Source of the DNA: Prorocentrum cordatum
Lineage: Eukaryota > Sar > Dinophyceae > Prorocentrales > Prorocentraceae
Direction of reading: 5' to 3'
NCBI GenBank assembly: GCA_963575745.1
Contig: CAUYUJ010020592.1
Coordinates: 53,964-117,963, forward strand
Length of the DNA stretch: 64,000 nt
This document shows, one piece after another, positions 1-11,995 of the stretch. The position numbers were made by a program, and so were the translations under genes. Numbering within the stretch: the stretch's first letter is position 1; each line of letters opens with the position of its first letter. The notes beneath the pieces were generated by a model. It had not been told where the DNA came from. It was given only the letters and a program-made list of their open reading frames with translations, and did no database searches.

Positions 1-3000
1 AAGGTTGACGGTTTACCGCCCGCGCCCAGGTTGAAAGATATTTGACAATTCATTTTGAAAGCAGATTTTTACTCCGAGCAAAAGCATCTTAACTTCCTCC
101 TGCGAGCAGCTCAGCTCTTTCGAGAGAGATTCACTATGCAAACATTTCGAGGAACGGACATCGCGTCGAAACCGAGAAATGAAAATATGACGTTTGTCTA
201 GAAATGCTCCGAGAAGCTGTCTGCTTTGAATCTGAGCACACTTACGCGTGCAAGGAGCTCTACAAGGTTCCCGGCGGTGACCAGGTTGACGGTTCACCGC
301 CGGCGCCAGTACCTCGTAGAGCTCTTCGGTATCAATGAGCTAGAGGAATTCCGGCGCGGGGTGGACCTCGTAGAGCTCTCATGGTATGAGAGATAGAGGA
401 ATTCGGCGAAAGGATGGAGCTAGTTGGCGAAATTTCGAAAAGGGGCGCAATCATACCATCCGCGGCCTGGCTCTGCCGATTTTGCAGCTCTAATCATTCG
501 TTTGGGCTGATAATTGCGCAGAGCGAAGCTTTGCATCACAGAAATTGCCTCTCAAATTCTCAGCTATTGTCGAAAAATTCTCCTGGGCGAAGCCAGGAAC
601 CTGACCTCAGATTGACATAAAAAATAAGAATTTAAGATTTGAAGAAAATCTACTGCGAAGTTGTCTGCTTCGATTCTGGGCGCTCCTAAGGGTAAGGAGC
701 TCTACAAGGCTCCCGGCGGTGACCAGGTTGACGGTTCACCGCCGGCGCCAGTTGCCCGATCTGACCAGAAAGGACAATGTGACAACTTTTGGGTGGATTC
801 GCGAATATTTGACAGATATTTGACTATTTATTTTGAGAAAGCAGATTTTTCGCACCTGTAGTGGGTTATGCTGCGTCTGCCAATAAAATTTTCAGGTCTA
901 TAGGTGCAGTATTACTATCAAAACACTTGGGGAAACCGACGTACAGAGATCTTCGGCATCGATGAGCTAGAGGAATTCTGGCGCGGGGTAGAGCTAGTTG
1001 CCCGACCTGACCAGAAAGGACAATGTGACAACTTTTGGGTGGTTTTGCGAATATTTGAGAGATATTCGACCATTCATTCTGAGAAAGCAGATTTTTCGCA
1101 TTAGTGGGTTATGCTGCGTCTGCCAATAAAATTTTCAGGTCTGTAGGTGCAGTATTACTATCAAAACACTTTGGGGAACCGACGTTCAATAAAAACAGAA
1201 AAACGTGATTTTTCGAGTTTTATGTTTCTCGCTCCAGAAGCTTTCTCCATGTGTTCCGTCGATCGCCATGCAAGAAAAGAGATCTACGAGGTTCCCGGCG
1301 GTAACCAGGTTGACGGTTTACCGCCGGTTCCAGTTGGCCTACCCGGCCGGGGCGGACAATGTGACAACTTTTGGGTGGTTTTGCGGATATTTCAAAGATA
1401 TTTTACATTCATTTTTGGAAAGCAGATTTTTCGCTCCTGTGGACGACTATGAGGGCCTCTGCGTCTTAATATGAGCTCTCTAGGTGCACTTTTATTATCA
1501 AAACACTTGGCGAAACCAACTTTATGTTGACCTTAAAAAAATCTTGTTTTTTCTCTTTTTCGAGAAATGCTTCCAGAAGCCTTCTCTTTTGATGCTGAGC
1601 ACTCTTACACGTGCAAGGAGCTCTGCGAGGTTCCCGGCGGTGACTAGGTTGACGGTTCACCGCCGGCGCCAGTACCTCGTAGAGCTCTTCGGCATCGATG
1701 AGCTAGAGGAATTCCGGCGCGGGGTGTAGCTAGTTGGCTGACCCGGCCAGAAAGGACAATGTGGGAACTTTTGGGTGGTTTTGCGAAACATTGAAGAATA
1801 TTTGACAATTCATTTTGAGAAAGCAGATTTTTCGCACTTGTAGTGGATTATGGCGCGTCTGCCAGTAAAATTTCCAGGTCCGTAGCTGCAGTATTATCAA
1901 AACACTTGGAGGAACCGACATTGGAAAAAAAACAGGAAATCGTGATTTTTCCCGTTTTTCCTTTTGCCGCTCCAGAAGCTTGCTTCATGTGTTCCGACGA
2001 TTGCTGTGCAAGAAAACAGCTCTACGAGGCTCCCGGCGGTAACTAGGTTGACGGTTTACCGCCGTTTCTCGGTTTTCGATTAGAAGCCGGACGGTGGTGG
2101 TGTCTGCCAGCAGCACGTCTTCGCCGCTCCAGAATTCCCGCAGCGACCTGTAAAACGTCGCAGCGGGTCCGGGAGCGCTTCGGGCACGCGTCCACGCGTG
2201 CCTGCGCGCGTCCAGGCACGCGTGGAAGCGTTCCCAGCAGCGCTTCAGAAGCGCTGCAGGGGAGCCCCCAGAGCCCCAGAAGCGCTTCGCGAGAGCGTCC
2301 GCGGGCTCGCCAGGACAGCTTTCCGGCGCGCATTCTCTTTGCTCTCTGCTCTCTGGGTTTTGGCGGCTACCAAGTGGGCTTGCCAGGAAAGCTTTCCGGT
2401 GTGTGCCCTCTTTGCTCTCCGGGTTTTGGACCCTACCAAGTACCTTGTAGAGCTCTGCGGCATCGATGAGCTAGAGGAAATCCGGCGCGGGGTGGAGCTA
2501 GTCGGTCGAGCCGACCAGAAAGGAGAAAGTGACCATTTTTAGGCGGTTTTGCGAACATTTGGAAGATATTTAATTATTTATATCGAAAAATCAGATTTTT
2601 CGCACCTGTAAACAACTATGAGGGCCTCTCTGTCTTATTATGAGCTCCGTAGGCACACTTTTACTATCAAAACACTTTGAGCAACCATCTTTACGTCGAC
2701 ATGAAAAAAATGAATGTTACATTTTTTTTAAATGCCTCACGAAGCTCTCTCTTCCGACTCTGAGCACTCTCACGCGTGGAAGGAGCTCTACGAGGTTCAT
2801 GGCGGTGACCAGGTTGACGGTTGACCGCCGGTGCCAGTGCGAACTTTGGGTCGGTTTGACGAACTTTGTGAGAGATTTTAACATTCGTTTGAACCGGTAT
2901 TTTCCGCACCTGTAGTGGGTTGTGTCGCGTCTGCTAATGAATTCTCGGGTCCGTAGCTGCAGTTTTTCTATCGAAAGACTTGGCGGAACCGTCGTTCGTT

Positions 3001-4095
3001 GACAACTAAAAAAACTTCCTTTTTCGAGTTGTCATCTCGCGTATCAGAAAAGCTCTTGGCGCATGTTCCAAGCAGCGCCGTGCGAGAAAAGAGCTCTACG
3101 AGGCTCGCGGCGGTAATCTGGTTGACGGTTTACCGCTGCCTCCCACCGTTCAGCCCGGGCGCTCATAGCAGACTTATCTCAGGCGTCTAGTAACTCGTAG
3201 AGCTTCCCTTAGCATGTTATTGCTGGAAGCTGAATAGTAATTCACTGGCGCTGGAGAGCTAGTTGGCAAGAAAATCTCGACGGATCATTTGCTGACTTTT
3301 GGTCGGTTGACAATACTCCGTAGAGCTCTTCGGCATCGATGAGCTAGAGAAATTCCGGCGCGGGGTGACAAAGTGGTGACTTCGGGTCGGTTTTGCGAAG
3401 ATTGGAAAGATATGTGACAATTGATCTTGAGAAACCAGTTTTTCCCACCTGTAAAAGATTACGAGGGCCTCTCCGTCTTAATATCAGCTCTGGAGGCGCA
3501 CATTCACTATCAAAACACATGGGGGAACCAACTTCATGTCGACATGACAAAAAATCCATGTTCAATTTTTCAAGCAATGCCTCCAGAAGCTCTCTCTTTC
3601 GATTCTGAGCTCTCTCACGCGTGAAAAGAGCTCTACGAGGTTCCCGGCGGTGACCAGGTTCACGGTTCACCGCCGGCGCCAGTTTTGTTTTCGAAATACC
3701 TCATAGAGCTCCTCGTTATCGATGAGCTAGAGGAATTCCGGCGCGGGGTGGAGCTAGTTGCCCACCCGGCTGGGGCGGACAAATTGATGACTTTTGGTTG
3801 GCTTTACGAAAATTTGAAAGATATTCAACCATTTATTTTGAGAAAGCAGATTTTCGCGCGTCGAGGTGGCATATAAACTCCGTTCTGACAGCAGCTTAGC
3901 TCTCTCGATGTATTTTCTTATGAGTTGACTTCGGGGAACTGAGCGAATGTGAACATCGAAAAAATCAAAAATAAAGATTTTCGAACAATTTATATTTTTT
4001 CTCACTCTACTTCGATTTTTCAGCACTCTGACCAGTGTGAGGAGCTCTACGAGGTTCCCGGCGGTCACTAGGTTGACGGTTCACTGCCGGCGCCA
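1..4095 (+). repeat. H1 module array, block 1
   Basis: Degenerate tandem modules of roughly 340-580 bp between successive H1 hairpins. Recurrent sub-blocks are: AAAGGACAATGTGACAACTT followed by GGGTGGTTTTGCGAATATTT; GAGAAAGCAGATTTTTCGCA; ACTATCAAAACACTTGG; CCTCCAGAAGCTCTCTCTTT; and GAGCTCTTCGGCATCGATGA. All copies share one orientation. Short ORFs across the block are translations of the same module and are not convincing genes. At 2070-2440 the module is replaced by a GC-rich stretch with repeats such as GCGCTTC and CACGCGT. Confidence 0.85.
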
Positions 4096-5100
4096 GTTCA
4101 ACAATTCATTTGAGCTCTAGTATTTTTTCCCATGATATTCGATCTTATTCCCGCTCGCCATCTTGATCTCAGCTCGGTCGGGTACCTTTTACCAAAGAGC
4201 AGGCAGGCGGGATCGGCCGTTTGAAGGCATCTTGACACGCGATGACGGTTTTCTGAAGATAACTCGAGCTTCAGGACAGCTACAGAGGTGGTAAGCACAG
4301 CTAATCGATTCAGAATGATCAGGCGCGTTCGTCTGTTGAATACAGAGGTCTCAACTCGGTCTGCTGGCCGAGCTAGGTCCGCAAACCTGTTCGTATTATT
4401 CGAGTCATCCTGACAGACGCTCTCGGTTTTCTGTACTTAACTCGAGCTACAGGACAGCTACAGAGCTGATGCGTACAGAAACCGATTCAGAATCATCAGC
4501 GGCAGTTGTCTGTTGAATCCAGAGCTCTGAACTCGGTCTGCTGCCCGATCTAGAATCGCCCAACCCTTCGTATTGTTCGAGTCATCTTGAGAAGTGCTCT
4601 CGGTATTCTGCACTCAACTCGGGCTGAGGGGGGTACAGTGCTGGTGGTCACAAGAATCGATTGAAGACATCAGGCGCGTCCGCCTGTCGAATACAGAGCT
4701 CGGAACTCGGTCTGCTGCCCGAACTAGGTCCGCGAAACTATTTGTATTGTTCGAGTCATCCTGAGAGGTGCTGTCGGTTTTCTGCACTTAACTCGGGCTG
4801 TACGGGGGCTGCAGGGCTGGTAATTACAGGAGTCGATTCGCAGACATCAGATGCGTCCGCCTGTCGCATTCAGAGGTCTGAACTCTGTTTGATACTCGAG
4901 CTGGGTTGCCAAACTATTCGTTTTGTTAGAGTCATCTTGAGAGGTGGGGTTTTTTTACGCACGTAACTCGGGCTGTAGGAGAGCTACAGAGCTCGTATAG
5001 AAGACAATCCAGAAGCATCGGGGGCGTTCGGCTGTTGCATCGAGAGGTCTGAAATCGCTTGGGCTGAAGAACTATTCGTTCTCTGCAATTTTTCCACATT
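4096..5100 (+). repeat. 178-bp-period tandem repeat, block 1
   Basis: Units contain TTCGAGTCATC, then CTCTCGGTTTTCTG, ACTCGGGCTG, CAGAGCTGAT, AACCGATTCAGAATCATCAG, TCTGTTGAATCCAGAG, CTGAACTCGGTCTGCTG and CTAGGTCCGC. The TTCGAGTCATC landmark recurs near 4401, 4578, 4757 and (degenerate) 4930, giving a period close to 178 bp. No gene is visible; ORFs here are repeat translations. Confidence 0.85.
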
Positions 5101-5563
5101 ATATATTGTCAGGAAGCTCTACGAGTCGCCCGGCGGTAAGAAAGGTTGACGGTTTACCGCCGGCGCCCAGTTTTCTGAACCTAGGTAGCAAACCGAGTTC
5201 AAACCTCTTGACTCAAAGAATACGAATAGTTTGCGGATCTAGCCCGAGTAGCACACCTAGTTCAGACCTCTGGATCCAACAGACGAACGGACCTGATAAT
5301 TTGGAATCATTTCTGTGCGTATGGGCTCTGTAGCTCTCATACAGCCCGAGTTACTCTCGTAAACGGACAGCACCTCTCAAGATGACTTGAACGATACGAA
5401 TAGTAACTCGTAGAGCTTCCCTTAGCAAGTTGTTGCTGGAAGCTTAAGAGTAATTCCGGGGCGCTGGAGAGCTAGTTGGCAAGAAAAATCTCGACGGACC
5501 TTTTACTGACTTTTGGTCGGTTGAAAATTTCTTTCTCGAAATTCAACAATCCGTTTGAGCTCT
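5101..5563 (+). repeat. H1 module with a short spacer block
   Basis: Contains the intact hairpin at 5130-5163 in its AAGAAAGGTTG loop version. This copy shows what the uninterrupted RH-1 insertion site looks like. The rest (5164-5560) is diverged 178-bp-type sequence, partly in the opposite sense, followed by a CTCGTAGAGCTTCCCTTAGC block also seen at 3192. No gene seen. Confidence 0.75.
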
Positions 5564-6480
5564 AGTATATATTCCCGTGATATTCGATCTTATTTCCGCT
5601 CGCTGTCTTGATCTCAGATCGATCGGGTAGATAGTACTGCCAAAAAGCACTGCGGCGGGATCGGCCGTTTCGGGTCATCTTGACACGCGGTGGCGGTTTT
5701 CTGAACATAACTCGAGCTATAGAAGAGCCACAGAGCTGGTAAGCACAACTTATCGAATCAAAATGATCAGGCGCGTTCGCCTGTTGCATCCAGAGGTCTG
5801 AACTCGGTCTGCTAGCCGAGCTAGGTCCGCAAACCTATTCGTATTATTCGAGTCATCTTGACAGGCGCTCTCGGTTTTTTGTATTTAATTTGAGCTATAT
5901 GACAGCTACAGAGCTGATACTTAGAAACTGATTCAGAATATCAGTCGCGTTGTCTGTTGAATCCAGAGCTCTGAACTCGGTCTGCTGCCCGATCTAGAAT
6001 CACGAAACTCTTTGTATTGTTCGAGTCATCTTGAGAGGTGTTGTCGGTTTTCTGTACTTAACTCAGGCTGTAGGGGGGCTACAGGGCTGGTAATCTCAGG
6101 AATCGATTCGGAGACATCAGGCGCGTCCGTCTGTCGAATCCAGAGCTCGGAACTCGGTCTGCTGCCCGAACTAGGTCCGCGAAACTATTCGTATTGTTCG
6201 AGTCATTCTGAGAGGTGCTGTCGGTTTTCTGCACTTAACTCGGGCTGCAGGGGGGCTGCAGGGCTGGTAATTACAGGAATCGATTCGGAGTCACAGACGC
6301 GTCCCACTATTGCATTCAGAGGTCTGAATTCGGTCTGATACTCGAGCTAGGTTTGCCGAACTATTCGTATTGTTCGAGGGCTGTAGGAGAGCTACAGAGC
6401 TCGTATAGAAGACAATCCAACATCAGGGGCGTTCGGCTGTTGCATCGAAAGGTCTGAAATCGCTCGGGCTGAAAAACTAT
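5564..6480 (+). repeat. 178-bp-period tandem repeat, block 2
   Basis: Same unit as the block at 4.1 kb, with landmarks TTCGAGTCATC near 5849, 6019 and 6198. It ends in the ATTCGTTCTCTGCA segment that leads into an H1 module, as at 5085 and 10590. No gene seen. Confidence 0.8.
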
Positions 6481-6552
6481 TCGTTCTCTGCATTTTTTCG
6501 ACGTTATATATTGTCAGGGAGCTCTACGAGTCCCCCGGCGGTAAGAAAGGTT

Positions 6553-7940
6553 ACTAATGGGATGGGCGCAGTCTTCTCAGATACGAATGGGATGGGCGCT
6601 GTCTCTTCAGATATGCATGGGATGGTCTCTTCTGCTATGCCCTCTGATAGGGCCTCTTCTTCTCGAGATATTGAAGTTCCCTGTGAGCGGGGGGGGCCTA
6701 GGGATTCCCCCAGGCCCCCCCCGAAACGTCGGAGGGTGGCTGTTCCTGGACCTGGACAACAGACGGTGTATCCTCGTGCGCATCGTGACGCACGCCGGCT
6801 TCTGATGTGCTGTACCCCGAGGTGGGAGGAGAAAAGGACACTTGAGTCAAAATATTTGCGTTCCCAGTGGAAGTGGAAGGAGGCCTCGAAACTGACACGA
6901 TTAGGCAGTACTAAGGGGCAGGCGACGGGTGAACATCCTTGGTGTTTCATGTTCCAGACGATATTTCCCTCGTTTGTGAATCTGGAGGATCGGTGGTGGA
7001 GGGCGTGCTCTTTCTCTTACTCTGACTTCGTTCAGTATTGCAGGCAGTTCCTGGAAGCTTGTACTTTGGGGTCTCTGTTTGACTTGTTTGTTGTCCGTGG
7101 AGGAACTGGAGGAAGAGGAGACTACATAAAGGAGAGGGGGGAGGAGATGTTGGCTCGTCCGTTGTCGGCGAAGGAGTCCGAGAAGCTGGCCCAGAGATTG
7201 GCCTCGAACAATGAACAGGAGCCGACTTGGGATCTGAGTGATGATGGGATCGGTCTTGAGCTGACGGGCGATTCGCTTCTTATCTGTAACTGGATCAATG
7301 GTCTCTGGAAGGTTGAGGGAGGAGAAGGAGGAGATGGGGCTTCTTATCGTAGGCGGGTGGCAAATATTATTTCTCTTTTGGAAGAGTTGGAGGAGGAAGG
7401 AATACGACCCCCCTCGTGGGGCAACGACTTCATTCGACACATATATCGAGAGAGTAATACAGTAGCTGATGAACTTACCCACTTAGCACGGGAAGGCCAG
7501 ATATTCAGAGAGCTGTTCCACCACCATATCTTTCGTCCTGATGTCCAAGACAACTTTCGAGTTATTGGCCTCCGCGGATCCTTCGACGGCGGAGTGTGTG
7601 CCCAAGGTGTGGGCGTTGGTTGGTTTCTGCAGATTGGATATATCCCTCGATTCCATGACCCTTACCCTGACCCTGAGCATAGAGATAAGAGAGCTCGTGT
7701 AGTCTCCCTCTTCCCCCAAGCCTCCTCTCCTTGTCCAATCATATGGGAAGTAGTAGGGCGTTGTGCATAGGCACTCCCCTCCCATAGCAGTATCACTGAC
7801 GCTGAGCTTTCGGGTCTCGAGGGCCTCTTGCGGGCCGCAGCCCAGGTGGCCCAAGACCTCCAGCTGCAGAGAGACTAGGTAGGCACTTAACGGGCGCTGG
7901 GGCGCTCGGTGCCTGGTCAGCCTCCCCCCCCCAAAAAAAA
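6553..7940 (+). mobile_element. RH-1 retroposon-like insert
   Basis: A 1,388-bp insert in the loop of an H1 hairpin. It is flanked by a perfect 10-bp direct repeat AAGAAAGGTT (6543-6552 and 7941-7950) and ends in C-run plus A10. Removing the insert and one repeat gives a hairpin identical in design to those at 5130 and 10650. Target-site duplication plus an A-tail indicates target-primed reverse transcription; the enzyme is not in the element, so it would be non-autonomous. It starts with about three diverged 30-bp repeats (GGGATGGGCGC...TCAGAT). Most of it is one reading frame for an RNase H-like protein. Confidence 0.85.
6562..7878 (+). pseudogene. RNase H-like protein of RH-1, one in-frame stop
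   Basis: First ATG inside the insert is 6562; the frame runs to TAG 7876-7878 except for TAG at 7768. Aligning RH-2 (PFVW...EAAW) places that stop where RH-2 has Trp, so it looks like TGG to TAG. Visible in order: an SV40-like nuclear signal PPPKRRRV; an aromatic-rich N-terminal region; KESEKLAQRLASNNE; GDSLLICNW; HIYRESNTVADELTHLARE; SFDGGV...GVGVGWFLQI; then SITDAELSGLEGLL after the stop. GDS and RE.N..AD match the C-terminal half of type-1 RNase H; FDGG and the Glu in DAELS match its N-terminal half. The order is therefore permuted, or two partial domains are joined. Function is inferred only. Confidence 0.7.
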
Positions 7941-9430
7941 AAGAAAGGTTGACGGTTTACCGCCGGCGCCCATTTTTTGCTGACCCAGCTCAAGTAGCAA
8001 ACCGATATCACACATCTGGATGCAACAGACGAACGCGTCTGATCATTCTGTATCCGTTTCTGTGCGTATCAGCTTTGTAGCTCCCCTAGAGCTCGAGTTG
8101 AGTACAGAAAACCGGTTGTCTCTGTCGAGATCACCCGAGCGATGCGAATAGTTTTCGAACTAGAGTAGTAGAACGATTTCCTGGCGGTAAGAAAGGTTGA
8201 CGATTTACCGCCAGCGCCCAGTTGGTCGACCCGACCAGAAAGGACAAAGTGACAACTTTTGGGTGGTTTTGCAAATATTTGAAAGATAATTGACCATTTA
8301 TTTTGAGAAAGCAGATTTTTCGCCTGTAAACAATTATGAGGGTCTCTGCGCCTTGATATGAGCTTTCTAGGCGCACATGTACATGGAAACACTTGGAGGA
8401 ACCATCTTTGTGTCGACATGAAAAAAACCAAGGTACAATTTTTCGAGAAATGCCTCCAGAAGCTCTCTCTTTCGACTCTGAGCACTCTTACGCGTGAGCG
8501 GAGCTCTACGAGGTTCCCGGCGGTGATCTGGTTGACGGTTCACCGCCGGCGCCAGTTGCTGGAAGCTTACGATTAATGCCTCGTGGAGCTCTTCGGCATC
8601 GATCAGCTAGAGGAATACGTCGTAGAGCTCTTCGGCATCGATGAGCTAGAGGAATCCCAGCGCGGGGTGGAGCTAGTTGGTCGAGCCGACCAGAAAGGAC
8701 AAAGTGGCAACTTTTAGGTGATTTTGCAAATATTTGAGAGATATTTGACCATTCATTTAGAAACCAGATTTTTCGCACCTGTAAACGATTATGAGGGCCT
8801 CTCGGTCTTAATATGAGCTCTGTAGGCGCACTTTTACTATGAAAACGCTTGGCGGAACCAGCTTCACGTCGACATGAAAAAAATCAATTTTGCCTTCGAG
8901 AAATGCCTCCAGAAGCTCTCTCTTTCGACTCTGAGCACTCTCACGCGTCAAAGGAGCTCTACGAGGTTCCCGGCGGTGACCAGGTTGACGGTTCACCGCC
9001 GGCGCCAGTTCCGGCGCGGGGTGGAGCTAGTTGGTCGACCCAGACAGAAAGGACAATGTGGCAACTTTTCGGTGTTTTTGCTAAGATTTGAAAGATATTT
9101 GACCATTCATTTTGAGAAACCAGATTTTTCGCACCTGTAAACGACTATGACGGCCTCTGCGTCTGAATATGAGCTCTGTAGGCGCACATTTACTGTCAAA
9201 ACACTTGGCGAAACCAACTTCATCTCGACATGAAAAACATCAATGTTCAATTTTTCGAGAAATGCCTCCATAAGTTCTCTCTTTCGACTATCAGCACTCT
9301 CGCGCGTGGAAGGAGCTCTACGAGGTTCCCGGCGGCGCCAGTTCCGGGGCGCTGGAGAGCCAGTTGGCAAGACAAATCTCGACGGACCTTTTGCTGACTT
9401 TGGTCGGATGAAGATTTTGTTATCGAAATT
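7941..9430 (+). repeat. H1 module array, block 2
   Basis: Begins with the right half of the hairpin split by RH-1. Contains intact hairpins at 8181 (the arm-swapped CTGG/CCAG version), 8517 and 8970, and the loop-deleted remnant at 9331. Modules between 8517 and 8970 are 453 bp apart. No gene seen. Confidence 0.85.
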
Positions 9431-10253
9431 CAACAATTCGTTTGAGCTCTAGTATTTTGTCCCGTGATATTCGATCTTATTCCCGCTCGCCGTCTTGATC
9501 TCAGCTCGATCGGGTACCTTTTACTGACAAAAAGCACTGCGGTGGGATCGGCCGTTTCGGGTCATCTTCACACGCGGTGACGGTTTTCCCAAGATAACTC
9601 GAGCTATAGAAGAGCTACAGAGCTGATACTTACAGAAACCGATTCAGAATCATCAGCCGCGTTTGTCTGTTGAATCCAGAGGTCTGAACTCGGTCTGCTG
9701 CTCGAGCTAGGTCCGCGAAATTATTCGTATTGTTCGAGTCATCTTGAGAGGTGCTGTCGGTTTTCTGTACTTAACTCGGGCTGTAGGGGGGCTACAGGGC
9801 TGGTAATCACAGAAACCGATCCGTATACATCAGGCGCGTCTGCCCGTCGCATGCAGAGGTCTGAACTTGGTCTGCCACTCGAGCTAGGTCCGCAAAGCTA
9901 TTCGTATCGCTCGAGTCATTTCGACAGACACTGTCGGATTTCTGTACTTTACTCGAGCTCTAGGGGAGCTGCAGAGCTCATACGCACAGAAACCGATGCA
10001 GACTGATCAGACGCGGTCCGTTGCATCCAGAGGCCTGAACTGGGTCTGCTACTCGAGCTAGGTCTGCGAAACTATTCGTATCGTTCGAGTCATCTTGAGA
10101 GGTGCTGTCGGTTTTCGCACGTAACTCGGGCTGTAGGAGAGCTACAGAGCTGGTGCGCACAGAAACCGATCCAGAAGCATCAGAAGCGTTCGTCTGTTGC
10201 ATCGAGAGGTCTGAACTCGGTCTGCTATCCGAGTAAGGTTCACAAAATTATTC

Positions 10254-10254
<1 letters not shown>
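9431..10254 (+). repeat. 178-bp-period tandem repeat, block 3
   Basis: Same unit as at 4.1 and 5.6 kb, with TTCGAGTCATC landmarks near 9738 and 10087 and a variant near 9912. The array breaks off inside the CTATTCGTATTGTTCGAG segment at the poly-T tract. No gene seen. Confidence 0.8.
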
Positions 10255-10326
<72 letters not shown>

Positions 10327-10349
10327 CTATTATTATTATTTTCCTCCCC

Positions 10350-10382
<33 letters not shown>
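10255..10382. repeat. 72-nt poly-T followed by TAT and CT microsatellites
   Basis: T72 at 10255-10326, then TAT repeats and CT repeats to about 10382. The array unit is broken here. Read on the minus strand it resembles a poly(A) tail preceded by GA and ATA repeats, compatible with a minus-strand retroposed 3' end, but no matching body or duplication is visible. Confidence 0.7.
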
Positions 10383-11995
10383 CAAATAATGGTGAATTTA
10401 TTCACTGAACTCGAGCGGCCGAAGAATCGGAAGGGAATCGTGAGGCGTGAATCATCTAGTCGCTTGGTTTGAGTCTGTTGTGAACGCAAACGCCAAAAAC
10501 GGCTTCGTACTCTGCTACTTCCTCCCAGCACAGCAATGGGATCTCACTAGACGCCTGAGATCAATCTGCTATCAGCTCGGGCTTAAAAACTATTCGTTCT
10601 CTGCTATTTTTTCGAACGTAATATATAGTCAGGAAGCTCTACGAGTCCCCCGGCGGTAAGAAAGGTTGACGGCTTACCGCCGGCGCCCAGTGTGAACTTT
10701 GTCAGTTGGGCGAACTTTCTGAGAGATTTGAACATTCGTTCCGAGAACCGGTATTTTTCGCACCTGTAGTGGGTTTTTCCGCGTCCGCGAGTAAAACTCT
10801 CAGGTCCGTAGCTGCAGTACTACTATCAAAACACTTCAATGAACCGTCTTTGGATAAAAACCAAAACCCTATTTTTGGAAGTTGTGAGCTCACGTGTTAG
10901 GAAGATCCCCCCACGTGTTACGATCAGCGCCGTCCGAGGAAAGAGCTCTACGAGGCTCCCGGGTTGACGGTTTACCGCCGGTTCCCAGTCGATGAGCTAG
11001 AGGAATTCCGGCGCGGGGTGGAGCTAGTACCTCGTAGAGCTCGGCATCAATGAGCTAGAGCAATTCCAGAGAGAATGTGATAATTTTCGGTCGGTTGTGC
11101 TAATTTTTGAAAGATATTTGACAAATCATTTTGAGAACCGGTATGTTGCTCACGTGTAGTGGGTTATGCCGCGTCTGCCAGTTAAATTCTCAGGTCTGTA
11201 GCTGCAATATTACTATCAAAAGACTTGCTGAACCAACTGCGTTCCGAGTCATCTTGACACGCGTTCACGGTTTTTTGTACTTAACTGGAGATTTCGGAGA
11301 GCTACAGAGCTGATGCTTACAGAAACCCAGTAATCATCAGGCGCGTTCGTCTGTTGCATCCAGAGGCCTCAACTCGGTCTCCTACTCGAACTAGGTCTGT
11401 CTAACTATTCGTGTTATTCGAGTCATCTTGACCAGTGGTGTCGGTTTTCTGTACTGAACTCAAGATTCAGAGGGCTACAGAGCTCGTGCGCACATAAACC
11501 GATTCAGAATCGCGAGGCGCGTACGTCTGTTGCATCGAGAGGCCTGAACTCGTTCTGCTGTTCGAGCTAGGTCCACAACACTATTCGTACTTCTGAAGTT
11601 GGAGAGCCTGTGGTAACCTTGCATCGGTTTCCTTCACTTCATGCCAAATTTCAAAATTTGTTTTCAGAAGCGCACTTGCTGGTAATTCTTATGGCTCGAG
11701 GGAGAGTATAACCATCAGAACACTTGGAGGAACCGATTTTTTATCGACACCAAAAAATGTGTTTTTTTTCTTAGTCGTCTAATAAGCTTTTTCGGTGAGC
11801 AGGCCGGGGGGGAGGGAGGGAGGGGAGTGGGTAATTCTCAGCTCTGCAGGTGCAGTACTACTATTAAAACACTTGGGGAAACCGACTTTGGATGAAACCC
11901 GAAAAATCGTAATTTTTCGAATTTTACGGCTAAGGAAAGAGCTCTACGAGATGCCTGGCGGTAACCTGGTTGACGGTTTACCGCCGGTTCCCAGT
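10383..11995 (+). repeat. Mixed H1 and 178-bp modules
   Basis: 10383-10620 is unique-looking sequence rejoining the ATTCGTTCTCTGC leader. H1 hairpins are at 10650 and 11955, with a left-arm-deleted copy at 10958-10982. A further 178-bp block lies at about 11240-11590. 11590-11940 holds diverged module sequence with a short G-rich run at 11803-11828. No gene seen. Confidence 0.7.

Noticed and set aside
1-3200. Short frames with VPGGDQVDGSPPAPV as a repeated peptide gene
   Set aside because: The peptide is the H1 hairpin read in one frame; variants change frame and stop freely.
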